DNA of 37,379 nt from Reticulitermes lucifugus (Eukaryota; Arthropoda; Insecta; Blattodea; Rhinotermitidae): assembly GCA_026260175.1 (NCBI GenBank), contig JAKCWW010003839.1:7726-45104 (forward strand). Reading direction: 5' to 3'. Positions 24,101 to 36,100 of this stretch are shown piece after piece. The notes beneath the pieces were generated by a model. The model had not been told where the DNA came from, searched no databases, and worked only from the letters and a program-made list of their open reading frames with translations. A program made the position numbers and the translations under genes. Positions within the stretch are counted from its first letter, which is position 1. Each line of letters begins with the position of its first letter.

Positions 24101-27100
24101 AGTTTGACAAGAACAAACCTGGGAAGATAGTCGTAATGAAACTTAAGGGGGGGGGGGGAGAAAGAACACAGGTGAACAGTAGTAATATTTCTTCCTTAAA
24201 AATGTTAAGTTTTGATGATGTTATTTATGCTGCTTTCAGCATCGTCGTCATCAGTCTATTCATTCTTTCATTCATTTGCTGTTTCAGATGGGTTTGATTG
24301 ATGTTTGTGGTATGTACCATACAATAAATATGGACAGAGTTTATGTGTTTACAGTGGCTGTATTGATTTTTTGTGAATCACAAATACATTTGAGTTATTT
24401 AAAAATTTGTGGGCAGAGTAGCAGGGTTCTGCCATAACCACCACCATGATCATGTTACCACCTTTACAACAGTGATCACTGTGATAACTTGTGTGAATAT
24501 GATAATAGCAGTAACAGTAATCACAGCTAATGATCGTGATTGTAGTGGCCATGACTATGACCTGCCACCACCACCACCATGAATGCCGTATCTGCCACTG
24601 CCGCCGCCACCACCACCACCACCACAACCACCGTTACACTATTTATGACTGATTTATGGCTAGGAAGGTGAAGACAAACATATAATGATGGTGATGGTGA
24701 TGGTGGTGATTGAGTCTAAGTACTGGACAGTAGTAGTAAAGCCAATTATGGACAAGCACTACAAAAAGCTACAAATAAAGAAAATGTTTTGATAATACAG
24801 TCAGGTTTGTCTTTTGTAGTTACTCTGGCAATGTATAATTGTCATTTTGTTGATAACACAATCTTGGGTTTGTTTTTGTAGTTCTTCAGCCACTGTGTAT
24901 AAATTGTCAGTTAACTAGTAATAAATGAGATTTATTTTTCTAGTTATTGAGCCACTTGGTAGAAAGTGTCATTTTGCAGATAATACAATTTCAGGTTTGT
25001 TTCTTGTAGTTACCGATCAACTTCATAGAAACTGTCAGTTGGCTGGTAGTACAGTCTGAGGTTTGTCAGTATTACAGAACACTAACCGTGTCAAAACTTG
25101 CAGTCTACTGATATGAAGAGTGCTGGTCTTATTAACAATACCATAAATTTTTTAATATCTGAGTGTAATTATTTTCATTCCACATTTGTGACAGAATTCT
25201 TTATTGCAAATTCATGAGTTTGCATATTCCTAGATTGTGTAATTGTAACATAGCAACTAATATATTACCTGTTATATGTCCAGTGTCCAGAATTCAAGTG
25301 AACCAAGCTTGCAACCAATTCTGGAATACCTAAGTGATTCAGCATTACAGAAGGACAAGTCTGGCATGTGGCAGTGCATCTGTAGGTATGTTCCACTCCA
25401 GCATTTAGAAATGTATTGTGTTTGTATGGTATAAAAACACTAAATAAAAACAGTAAATTAATTTTGTTTTCTTTGTAAATGAAACTCATGATTTTTGATG
25501 CAGAAGAGAACCATGCATTCCATTCTTGCTAGTGCATTCACTGTTGGGATGTTCTGAAGAAAATTTGTAAATATATGTGCTTCTTGTACACGTTATTGTT
25601 TAGTCATTTGGTGTTTAGTGCTGCCTTTCTTTGTGGATTTGCAATGAAAAAGTTGAAATAATGTGTGATTTGGCTTCTCTATGCCTGACTCTGTGTGTGT
25701 GTGTGTGTGTGTGTCCATATGTAACAAATGATGAAGATTGTCATGAAATTTTATATTTTAGAGGTTTTACTGAAGTTTGTTGATGCATTCTAATTCTGGT
25801 TCAAGCTGGACAAATTAACAGACACTATTTTTATATTATTTGCCGATCCCAGTGGCCGTGCGGTCTAAGGCGCTGGGTCTTCGGCCGCTCGCTTACTAGG
25901 ATCGTGGGTTCGAATCCCACCGGGGGCATGGATGTNNNNNNNNNNNNNNNNNNNNNNNNNNNNNNNNNNNNNNNNNNNNNNNNNNTCCCTCGTCCAGAGG
26001 AGTCCTACCGACTGTGGTGTGTCTTAAATGTGTGTGATCATGAAACCTTGATGAAACGAGGAGGCCCAGGTCCATATAGGGCTGTCGAGCCATAGGGGGA
26101 AAAAAAAAAATTATTTATTTCGTGCAATTAAATTATACTTCCTTTTTTTAAAAAAAAAAAAAAAACAATCTTTGCACATACAGATACTCTTTCTTAATTC
26201 CTCCTACATATTTTGGTGGCCGCCTGCCCTCATCAGTGAGTGTACACACCAATGTATTTAAGACATAATAAAATATGATAAAAATGCAATAGTGATATTT
26301 ATTGTATCTTACAATTTCCACTGCTAAACTCATAGGATGTAAACAACAGCATAATAATGTATGCACAGTTAAAATTCTTATATGCTTGATATGTTGTTAG
26401 TTATGTTGTTGTTGCTACACAGAATACTACACCTCATAGTACAGGGACTAGATCCACTGCGGATCAAAATAAACACTAAATGTTTGTATGCTACTGAAAA
26501 CCTAACTACAGCAACATATCAAGCATATAAGAATTTTAAATATGCATACATTATTATGCTGTTGTTTACATCCTATGCGTGTAGCTGTAGAAATTGATAT
26601 GCTACAATGACTATCACTATTGTATGTTTATCATATTTTATTATGCTTTAAATATATAGGTGTGTCTACTTGCTGAAGATGGCAGGTGGTCACCAAAGCA
26701 TGTAGGAGGAGTTAAGAAATTGTATCTGTGTGTTACTTCATGCGCAAAGGTTTTCTTTTTAGAAAAAAAGGAGTATGACAAACACTACTTGAAGATCTGT
26801 GTGCTTTTCTGTGTGCGTCTTTAGCTTAGCTTGGAAAATATTTATTGCAGTGAAAAATGTTTTGACAAAAGTTTTAGAGAAAAATGAAACACACATTTTA
26901 TGCCTAATGCACTTTTTTCTTAAGTTGTTCAGTTTTTGGGATGATGAAATAAAAGGCAGCAAAGTTTCTCAGAAGAGTTATACTGTGCATACATTTTCTA
27001 ACCTGTTATCCCATAATTTATCTGTCCCATAGCTACTACATTTTTACAAGCACCTTCCGTCAGCATTTTACATATGAGTAGAAGGATGACAGCTGTTTAA

Positions 27101-30100
27101 AGTGTTCTTTTTCTTGTTGTATTTCAGTGTTGGTGATAGAGTGTTTTCTCAGTTCATACAAGTAATGTCAAACAAACCTAAAGATGAAGTTCGTGAGAGA
27201 GAGCTTGAAGATCATGCCCAATTTCTGTTAGTCAATTTTAATCACATTCACAAGCAGATTCGACGAGTGGCTGATAAGTATTTATCAGGCCTAGTGGATA
27301 GGTAAGATTAAACAATATTAGTTTTATAAACTTGATTCACATTCTCTGTAATTTAGTATCCTGTTTCTGTGTGTGTTTTAGTCTGGAAGGTGTATACCGG
27401 CACTTTAGTGGCACTGTTCCTCTAATTTGTTGATATCCAACATAACCCACAACACCACAAAATCTTTGCTACTATGAAAGTCTGAAATCATATGCAGTAA
27501 AACTTCGCTTTTTATTTTAACTTTCTGTTCACCGTGCATTATGGCAATAGATAACAATCATCAACCACCAACTGCACTAATTGTAATTATTTTAACACTT
27601 TAAGATTGCCCTACATATGTTTCGGTCACAAAGTGACCATCAAATCCCTACGCAAATATAGTAGACGGTGGACAGCGTGAATTGAAGTGCACACACGTGC
27701 GTACGATGCCCCTGATGATGGTCACTTTGTGACCGAAACATATGTAGGGCAATCTTAAAGTGTTAAAATAATTACAATTAGTGCAGTTGTTGGTTGGTGA
27801 TTGTTATCTATTCGCTTTTTATGTTCCTACTCAGTGTAAACTATAGCTAATCGAAGAAAGACACATGTCTATGTGTTGTGTTTGTCCAGTACCATGCCTG
27901 TCACTCAAAATTTTTCCACTACTCTGTATGTTGTGCTTTGACACAGCACTGTAGATGTGGGATATTTTTTACAAAACTTTCAGGTGACAGTTTTCCCATG
28001 ACATACCCTTCGCGAAAGTACGTAAAGTGGACACCTTGTAACTGAATAATTTTCACACATGCATTGTGAGACCATTTGCAGTCACAAGGCTAGTAAGGGA
28101 TGACAAGTGGTGAGAACACAGTGATATTGTGGGCTGTCAGACCTATGCAAACTGAGACCATATTTTCCTGCTGTTAGGGATGTGATCAGTCTTATGTGTC
28201 TGTGTCTGGTAGCTGCCTAGGGCAGATCTATGCTGGGTCAGCAGGAGCCCTGAGTGATAATATTTATGGTTTTCAATAGTCACTGCTGGCAAGTGCCAAG
28301 ATAGTACCTTCAAATATGTCATGACGGCCTGCTTCAAATTATTACTTATTTATTATTCATGTTCATTTTTCCATATAATTCATTGTTATTTGACTAAGCT
28401 GAAACAGCAGTGTTAAATAACTGGAAAAAAATTTAATAAAGTGTAGCATTTATTTTAGTTGATTTGTGAACTGATTTGAAGTTGTTACTGTATAAAATTT
28501 TGCATCAGGTTTTGTGTTTTTGATTCACATATATTGAAAAACTTAGAGTTTTTACAATTGATCTTACAGAAATTGTTTGGGAGGGTGTGGACTGGATTGA
28601 TCTGGCTCAGGATAGGAACAAGTGGTGGGTTGTTGTGAATGCGGTAATGGACCCTGTAAGCATTCCCATTACAGGCCTGGACAGGCCCTGAGGGCTCCAG
28701 GAGGTTGAGGCTCCCAGATTTAAAGACGATCTGCACATGAAGGTGGTATGTTGTCAGCCCTATGCACCAGCCATCTTTACCCCCCAGGAAATATTCCTGG
28801 TAATCATTTCTTTTAGAGGCTGAGTTGACGCCAGGGCCATAGTGTGACCGGAAGGATTATGTCAATGAAAAATTCCAATGACGCCATCAGGAATCGAACC
28901 TGTGACCTTCCGGCATGTAGCGCAGTGCCTGAACCATGCCACTGCATGGCCCAATGGAGCCTTGATTTGCATAAAATACAGCAAGTTCCTTGACAAGCTA
29001 AGGAACTGTTATTTTTTTAAGAAGGACTGTGCTCTGTGGAGTTAGGTAGGTAAGTGGGTGGGTGGTTAGGTAGGTAGGTAGGTAGGGAGGTAGTAGTCAG
29101 TCATGTATATTATGAGCCTTGGTTTTTGTTGATATAAAACAGAATTGCAACTTCACAGATTTCCCCATTTGCTGTGGAACTGTCGTGTCCTGTGGAGCAT
29201 GCTAGATATTCTTCAAGTTCTGTCAAAGTCCCTCAGTCTGGATGCTAACGAAGAAAATCCAACTTTGAGAGTTCCAGGTTCTCCTTACCGTCTTCCTCTT
29301 ATGGACACATTGGAAGCCAGAGAGGTAAGGAAAAATGCATGTTCACACAGTATTTTGTTGTCTCATTTTACCTGTTGTGAATTATTTGGATGTATAAATG
29401 GATACACTTCTGGTCTCTTAATTCCATTATATTGTGCTCATTTTCTAGATTATTATGATAATCTCTGTATGTTTTCCTTAATATGTGTATTTGAAAGTAG
29501 AAATCATCACATATTAAAATTACGGTTGCCAGGAAATTTCTGTAATATAAAGTAAGTTGAATTATTGTCACATATGGGTTCATTACATCATATGTACATC
29601 ATGTCAGTATTATCACAGTAATATGTGTGTAATTTTTGTTTGTGCATTTTTATTTTTCAGGGTATTGTGAAGGATTTTGCTGCTCGATGTCAGGGCATAA
29701 TTCAAGAAGCTATGAAATGGGCACCTCGTGCAACTCTCTCCCATCTTCAAGACTACCATAACCAGATCCTAAATTCTGGAATGTGCCATCATGCAGGCTT
29801 AGCGTTAGCTGCTGAGAGCATGCAGCAATATATTGGATTAAACATACAGTCTGCACCACTTAGTGTAAGCTCAATAAAACCTGTGCTCTTTCCCTCATAT
29901 TTCGTCATATTGCATTAGTTGTGAAGGACCTGAAGGAATAGAAGGCTGTGAATCATAGTGTGATTATTTTTTTGTACATTTTGTTGGATATAGAGACAAT
30001 GAAAATGAAACCCCATTCCCATAAACATAAAGTTTGTTGCAATAATTTTAAGATAGCACATTCCTGTTGTGTTATCAATTACATATATATTCAGTATACT

Positions 30101-33100
30101 GTCATACACAACTTTACAATACAGTATGATACAATACAATTTGCATTGTAAAGTTGTGTATGGTGGTATACTGAGTATATATATGTATAAAGTTAGGATA
30201 TTATGGGAGTTCACAAATCCCAGGTGCCTGGTTGCCTGGGCAACTAACTTTGTATGGTGGCTTCTAATATTTTCCGCATGATAATTGCAGTTTATTTTTT
30301 TTACTTACATGTAATAATGTATATCAGTTCACATGCACTGAGCAGAAAGCACCAGAGGACAGTAAGGTTCACAGGTTAGTCCAGAATTGTGGGCCCTCAG
30401 TATGGAGCTTGCTTCACGTCACTCTTTCGGCACCTAGAATTTGGAGGAGGGACCTAGGTTTGGAAAATTTGTGGGCTGTCATTTTTCCATGTAGAGTGCT
30501 TGTTTTTAAGGTCCAAATAATGAACTCCCATGTAAACAGGTTGGCCTTGGACTCACACAGCATACAGAAGCATCATCTCAGACAAATGCAATACTAAGCA
30601 TGCAACATAAAGCTATCTACTTATTATCTAGTTGTACAATAACAAAGGAAGTAAAATCTGTAAACTGTATTTGTAACAGTTGTGATAGAACCTCTATACA
30701 CACATTGTTCCTGTTTATGATCTTAACAATTTTTAATAATTTTAATTTTGTTTTTTGGACTTATGTAATGTATATTTCTTCCTCAGGATGTTTTACAGAC
30801 CAATTGTGAACGTGAGGATGACCTGAGATAGGTCGAAACTTGTAGTTCTATATAATGGGTAGAATTTAGTTGTTTGGACAGATATTGATTTAATTTTTAT
30901 GCTATTAACAACACAACAGGAAGACATTCATTACAATTAATGTTAAACTTTATGTACAGAAGGATAGGAGATTGTTTGTTGTTTTCATATGTTTAACTGT
31001 ATGGGCTATTGTACTTTCAGATCAGTACACTGGACAAGCGACCTCACTGTGTGAAGAGTGACTCTTTTGTTCCATCACTGTTCCTGCGCGGTCGATATGC
31101 GGGTGAAATAAGTGGCATGCTAATTCAAGTAGAGGGGAAAAGTGAGGGGGAGAAGAATAACCTAATAGAGACACTGATCCAGGCTGTGAGGAAGGCTTGT
31201 CATAATAAGGACAATGAGGTCCACAGAAATGCTTTATGGAGAGCAACAGCCATGTTGATAAATACACCAGGTACTTAACATTTCTCTTGCCATCTGTGTT
31301 GTCTTAACCTTTAGCATATGGCATTTTAAATGCCAGGGTTCTGCTGTTTGCTGGTACACTACTCAATTTAGATGCTCCCTGCAGGACAGTGTTTTCCCTT
31401 CTGGAGAAAAGGGATGTACGTTTAACGGCACAGTATCTTGTTTGTCTGTTAACAGTTAATGAGGAACATTGTCAGCTTTTCTCAGCTCTACTGCAGACAG
31501 ATATTCTTACTAGAATTTATTGTGGCCTTTATGAACAGTACTACATTACCCATTTTTATATTGGGAGTGTACAGTAACCATAACCATATATTGAATGGAC
31601 AGATTCAGATACAGTCATATACACATAACAATACTCCAAACATTATTAATCATTTAAGATGGCAGTCATCTGGTATCTGATATCATGTGGTTGTGTAGAT
31701 ATTTACTGAAACGGGCAGCCATTCTCTCATCTCTGCATGTCAGTAGGAAAGACAGAAAACTGGACACATTCACTCTTCTTATGCTGAGGGATTTGAGTAT
31801 ATGGACGTTGTGTAGGATTGTTTCCCCTTAGATGATTGCTGTCTTGCTAATTAGCAACATGTCTCTCTGTCTTCTCTACTTGTTCCACAAAAATGACAGA
31901 TTGTAGAAAGATGTTGTAAATACAAAAAAAGTATTCCTCTTGGAGAGATAACCCCAAGAATTATTGCCTTTTTGTGTTTTAAAAATTAAGTGTAGGGTAC
32001 GTAGCTCAGGAAGACCAGAATTAGTGCCATTGCTATGATATGGCAAAACCCACTGTGTTACATTTTCAGCACTTGAGGGAAACCCAAGCAGATTTTTTTT
32101 CTGTTTGATTCAAACTCGCCTGGTGAAAATCCAGATGGGGTGTGTTTTATTTGCAGTAAAAACTCACTGCACGGGAGGCCTCCAGCCAGTGCTGTTGTTA
32201 GGGTACTGGGCAATGCAGTAATGTGAGGAAAACCCTGATGAGTGTGTTTTCAGTACTGTGGGAACCTGCCCAAAATTAACAGTTAAAAGTTATGATTTGG
32301 GGTAAACTTATCACTGAGGGAAGTCACAGTATCTGTCTGCTTGTTCATTTATCCTCCTGTCATGCTGTGTTTCGTAGAATCTAATAATTTTAATGGAAAG
32401 TGTAAATACAAAAGTCAATCATAGTGGAGACACAACCCCTGGAAATATTTTGTTGTTTCCTTAATTAGGCACAGTTTGCCCAACAAATGAAACTTGATCA
32501 TTAAACATTGTTTTGGAAAACCCAAACTATTGTCTGTTAGAGAATAAGATAAACTGACTCGGGAAGAGTCCCATCTAGAGCTGTTGCTACAATACACGGA
32601 GAACCTATCACTCAAGGAAAATCCAAACTAAAGCTGATACTAGGATATGGGAAACTCCGCTTGGGGGAAAAAACCCATTGGCTTGAGGAAAACCCATATT
32701 TGTGTCCTTTGTAGGATACAGGGAAGGCCAACCTGAGACAGTGTCGTCACTCTGGGAAAACATCTCAGAGAACACCCAACACATGAATGTAGAGCCATTG
32801 ACAATTGACAGGAGATGGGGAGAACACAACCTATCTAGTGCGTTCTACTGTGTGGACCTAATAATATGAGATTACTTGGGTTTCTGGCTGTCTGATAGAT
32901 GCTAATTATTTACCATACTGTATGGCATCACTCACCAAATGACTACATTCTTAATATTCACTGCTGTGGGAATCTTAAGAATCTTAAACTTACAGCTTAG
33001 TCTGCATATTGCGAAGTCACGGCATGAATAGGGCAATGCTGATTTAATACTCGTAACTTCCATCTTATTCAAAGAAATGTATGTATATTCTGTGCTGTAG

Positions 33101-36100
33101 TTAAAGCGTTCTCATGCAAGATAAAGGTAAAATTGTCCCTGTACATAACACCATGCTAATTGGGCATATAGAAACTCTTACATCCTAGATTGCAGCACTG
33201 TATGGAAGTGACTGGTTTCCTGCACACTCCAGCTACTGTACCACTGAAGAAATAGATCCTAATATCTGTTGGGGCGGAGAATAGGCGGACTGCAGAGGCA
33301 GTCTGGATGTTGTGGTAAAATAAAAACCTGCCTTTGAGGGGAAATTGAATCCCATTCATCAAATAGATTCATTTCTGTTAACACATCAAGTTGTCATAGA
33401 GAATGTTAATGTAATGCTGTACTGCATTTGCTTTCATTTTTTGCAACTTGCTTGTAAAGTTATTTGACCTAAATCTAATAATAACTGTAATAGTTAATAA
33501 CATCTGGAAAAGGTAAATATCATAAAGGTAATAGGTAAAAATAAAATCATCATGGTTTACATCATGACGACATGTAACGGGAGTGGAGGTGTAGCTCTAC
33601 TTCTTCTTAACCGCAGCATTGATGAAGGCAAGTGCTGAACTTTGTGTCCTGGCTGCCCTATCCACGAGATAGAACCCTATTACATACTCAATAGGAGGCT
33701 GGGTGGGCCCCACAGCAGGTCTGGACATTTCAGAGAAGAGAAAAATTTCCTGCCCTGGATGGTATTTGAACCCTGGATCATTCAGTGCATAACCTCGTCA
33801 CTGTACTGACTGTGCTATCTGGGCTTCACGTATCATGGTTAGGTCTGTATTTTAGCCAACTGTGAGGTTCTCAAGTATACTGATCTCTCTCAATTTTTGT
33901 GGGGTTCAGTTCCAAGAACCCCTGCAAAAAATAAAACCCACAAGTAATTTACTTGCCCCCCCCCCCAAAAAAAAATACAATGTTTTAGCAGAAACATTGT
34001 TATGGGAGCTGCTTCTTTGTTTCCTTCAACTCCTTGAACATCACGTGGTATGGCTGAAAGACCTGTTTTAGTTGTTGAACAATTTTGATGCTCCTATCCA
34101 TTGAAGGGTCCATGTGATGTAGTTTTATTGTTGGGGTGACCCTGCAAATTTGTGAAACTGTGAAGTATGAACCCACGAGAAGTGAGGGATGAATGTACAT
34201 AAACTGTAATAAGGAAATATGAGATTTTAAATGCTCATGGTGCTGAATACTGAGGTTATGGTCTACCGGTATGTTGTGTGGTATCGTGCGGTAGATAGGG
34301 ACTAATTTTGGAGGATCCCACTGCTTCCTCCTTCAGTTCTGCTGTGAGGGTGAAGACATCAATGTTCCTCCAAAATGACTGCACTTGTCACCGGACTGCA
34401 TGAGTCATGTAACATGTATTTGTTATCTTCATTCTGTCTGTCTGTTGCTGTTATAGTGTGTGATCACTGTAGGCACAGAATGCCATTCATACCATTAGAA
34501 CGGTGTGGTTAATAAATTCCAGATTATGTTGCACAAGGCCATTTGATTATTATTACTTTCAGACTAAATTAACATAACTGATTGCGTAATTTCACTGTGT
34601 AGGTGTCTCTCGTAACCTGCTGCATGTAGTGGCATGGTCACAGGTTGAGCTTTTCACGGAACATGCTATGACAACAGCCGTAGAGTGCTGGCAGTGGTTG
34701 GTCACTGCAAGACCTGATCTGGAACTGAGGTTTTTGCAAGAGATGTTTTCAGCATGGCAGGTAAAAAGTGCTGTATATCAGTAGAATGTACTGTATTTAC
34801 TCCAATACCACATGCCTGCAAACAAGATATGCTCTCCACTCTTGCATGTCTTCTCATTATTAGTTTTGCAAAGTACACTATTGTCTTTGTGTTGTTTCAG
34901 TGTTCTATTGATAAGAAGTTGGGCCTTTTCTCGGTTGAGGAATTAGGAGCGAGTCCGTTGGCTGCTTACGAAGGCTGCAAATTGGAACCAAGTCCTCCAT
35001 ATGTGAAACCTCATGAAATTTGGGTGCAGGTAATTTTATATAATGTAAACATCTTTTTCAGTTCAGATTGCAAAGTTCTGCAGTGACTGTATCATCCTAA
35101 TGATGTGTTTTTCATGGTGTTATTGGACATGAAAGAGATTGTTCTTTTGTTTTAATGTGATTTGTCTTGGCAACAGCAAAACAATAAAACTTAGGGATTA
35201 TTCAAGTATACTCTAGTTTCTTGTGAATTAGAATGGTGTTTTGAATGTGCCATGGCAAATTAGATGATGCTTTGGGGCAATGAAGCACAGTGCAAGTAAA
35301 CATTAAAACATATATTGATGAGATTAAGGGAGGTATGTTTCATTCTTTTTAAATTGTTTTGCCTACCATAATAGAAATATGTGAAGTTTTACATAGAAAG
35401 TTTGCTATAATGAGTGGGTTGTAAGTTTAAAATGAAGCCTGTCATTGAGTCAAAATCTTTTAGGTCAGCATACATTAACCACTGTGTCATTAAAGTATTC
35501 ACTTATCTCGCAGGAGTAATTGTTTTGAATTGCGGATTTCTTTTTGTCTAGAAGTAGCTTAGTCTGACTAGGTCTGTTGATCTTATCATAAGATATGTGC
35601 TATTATGGAACTGGCTGGAGATATTTACCGGCTGCTGTGTAGATGAGCACAGGTAAGCATAGGCCTTAAAACCTGGGTCATTCCACTAGTATGCAGTTCA
35701 CAGTGTGTAATTTGTGTCAAATTTTTGCAATAGAAACTTTGTAATATAAGGTAAGTAATGTATATTTTTTTGTACTGAAGTTTACTTGGCTCATATTATT
35801 GCCATTTTCAGTTCATCTCAGAACTGGTGGAGACAGCCAAGTACTGCAATCAAGAAAAAGTGGCGATGCTAGCAACTCTTCTCCATCAGTCTTTGCCAAT
35901 GGTTGTTGGTACCAAAGAAGGACATCAGAATCGTCATGTGGCTGCTGTAGGCGTTAGGTTCAGGTTAGAGACACACTGTTTCTGATTCCACTGTAGGTAA
36001 TTTTGAGCTGTAATTTGTCATTCACCCTCTTTCTTTTTGTAATTCTTAAGTATGTTTATTCCGCTTGTCACATTCCCTTCTTATGTTCATTAACATTCTG

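Noticed and set aside
24349-24627. Poly-Trp open frame on the minus strand
   Set aside because: Artefact of CCA/CCG triplet repeats.
25853-25930. tRNA-Leu gene
   Set aside because: Good A- and B-box-like sequence but the acceptor stem does not pair and a SINE body with an A-rich tail follows.
29143-29158. Alternative acceptor AG at 29141-29142 for exon 15
   Set aside because: Would insert residues between LVD and FPHLLW that are not family-like, and the phase does not suit; AG at 29157-29158 fits exactly.
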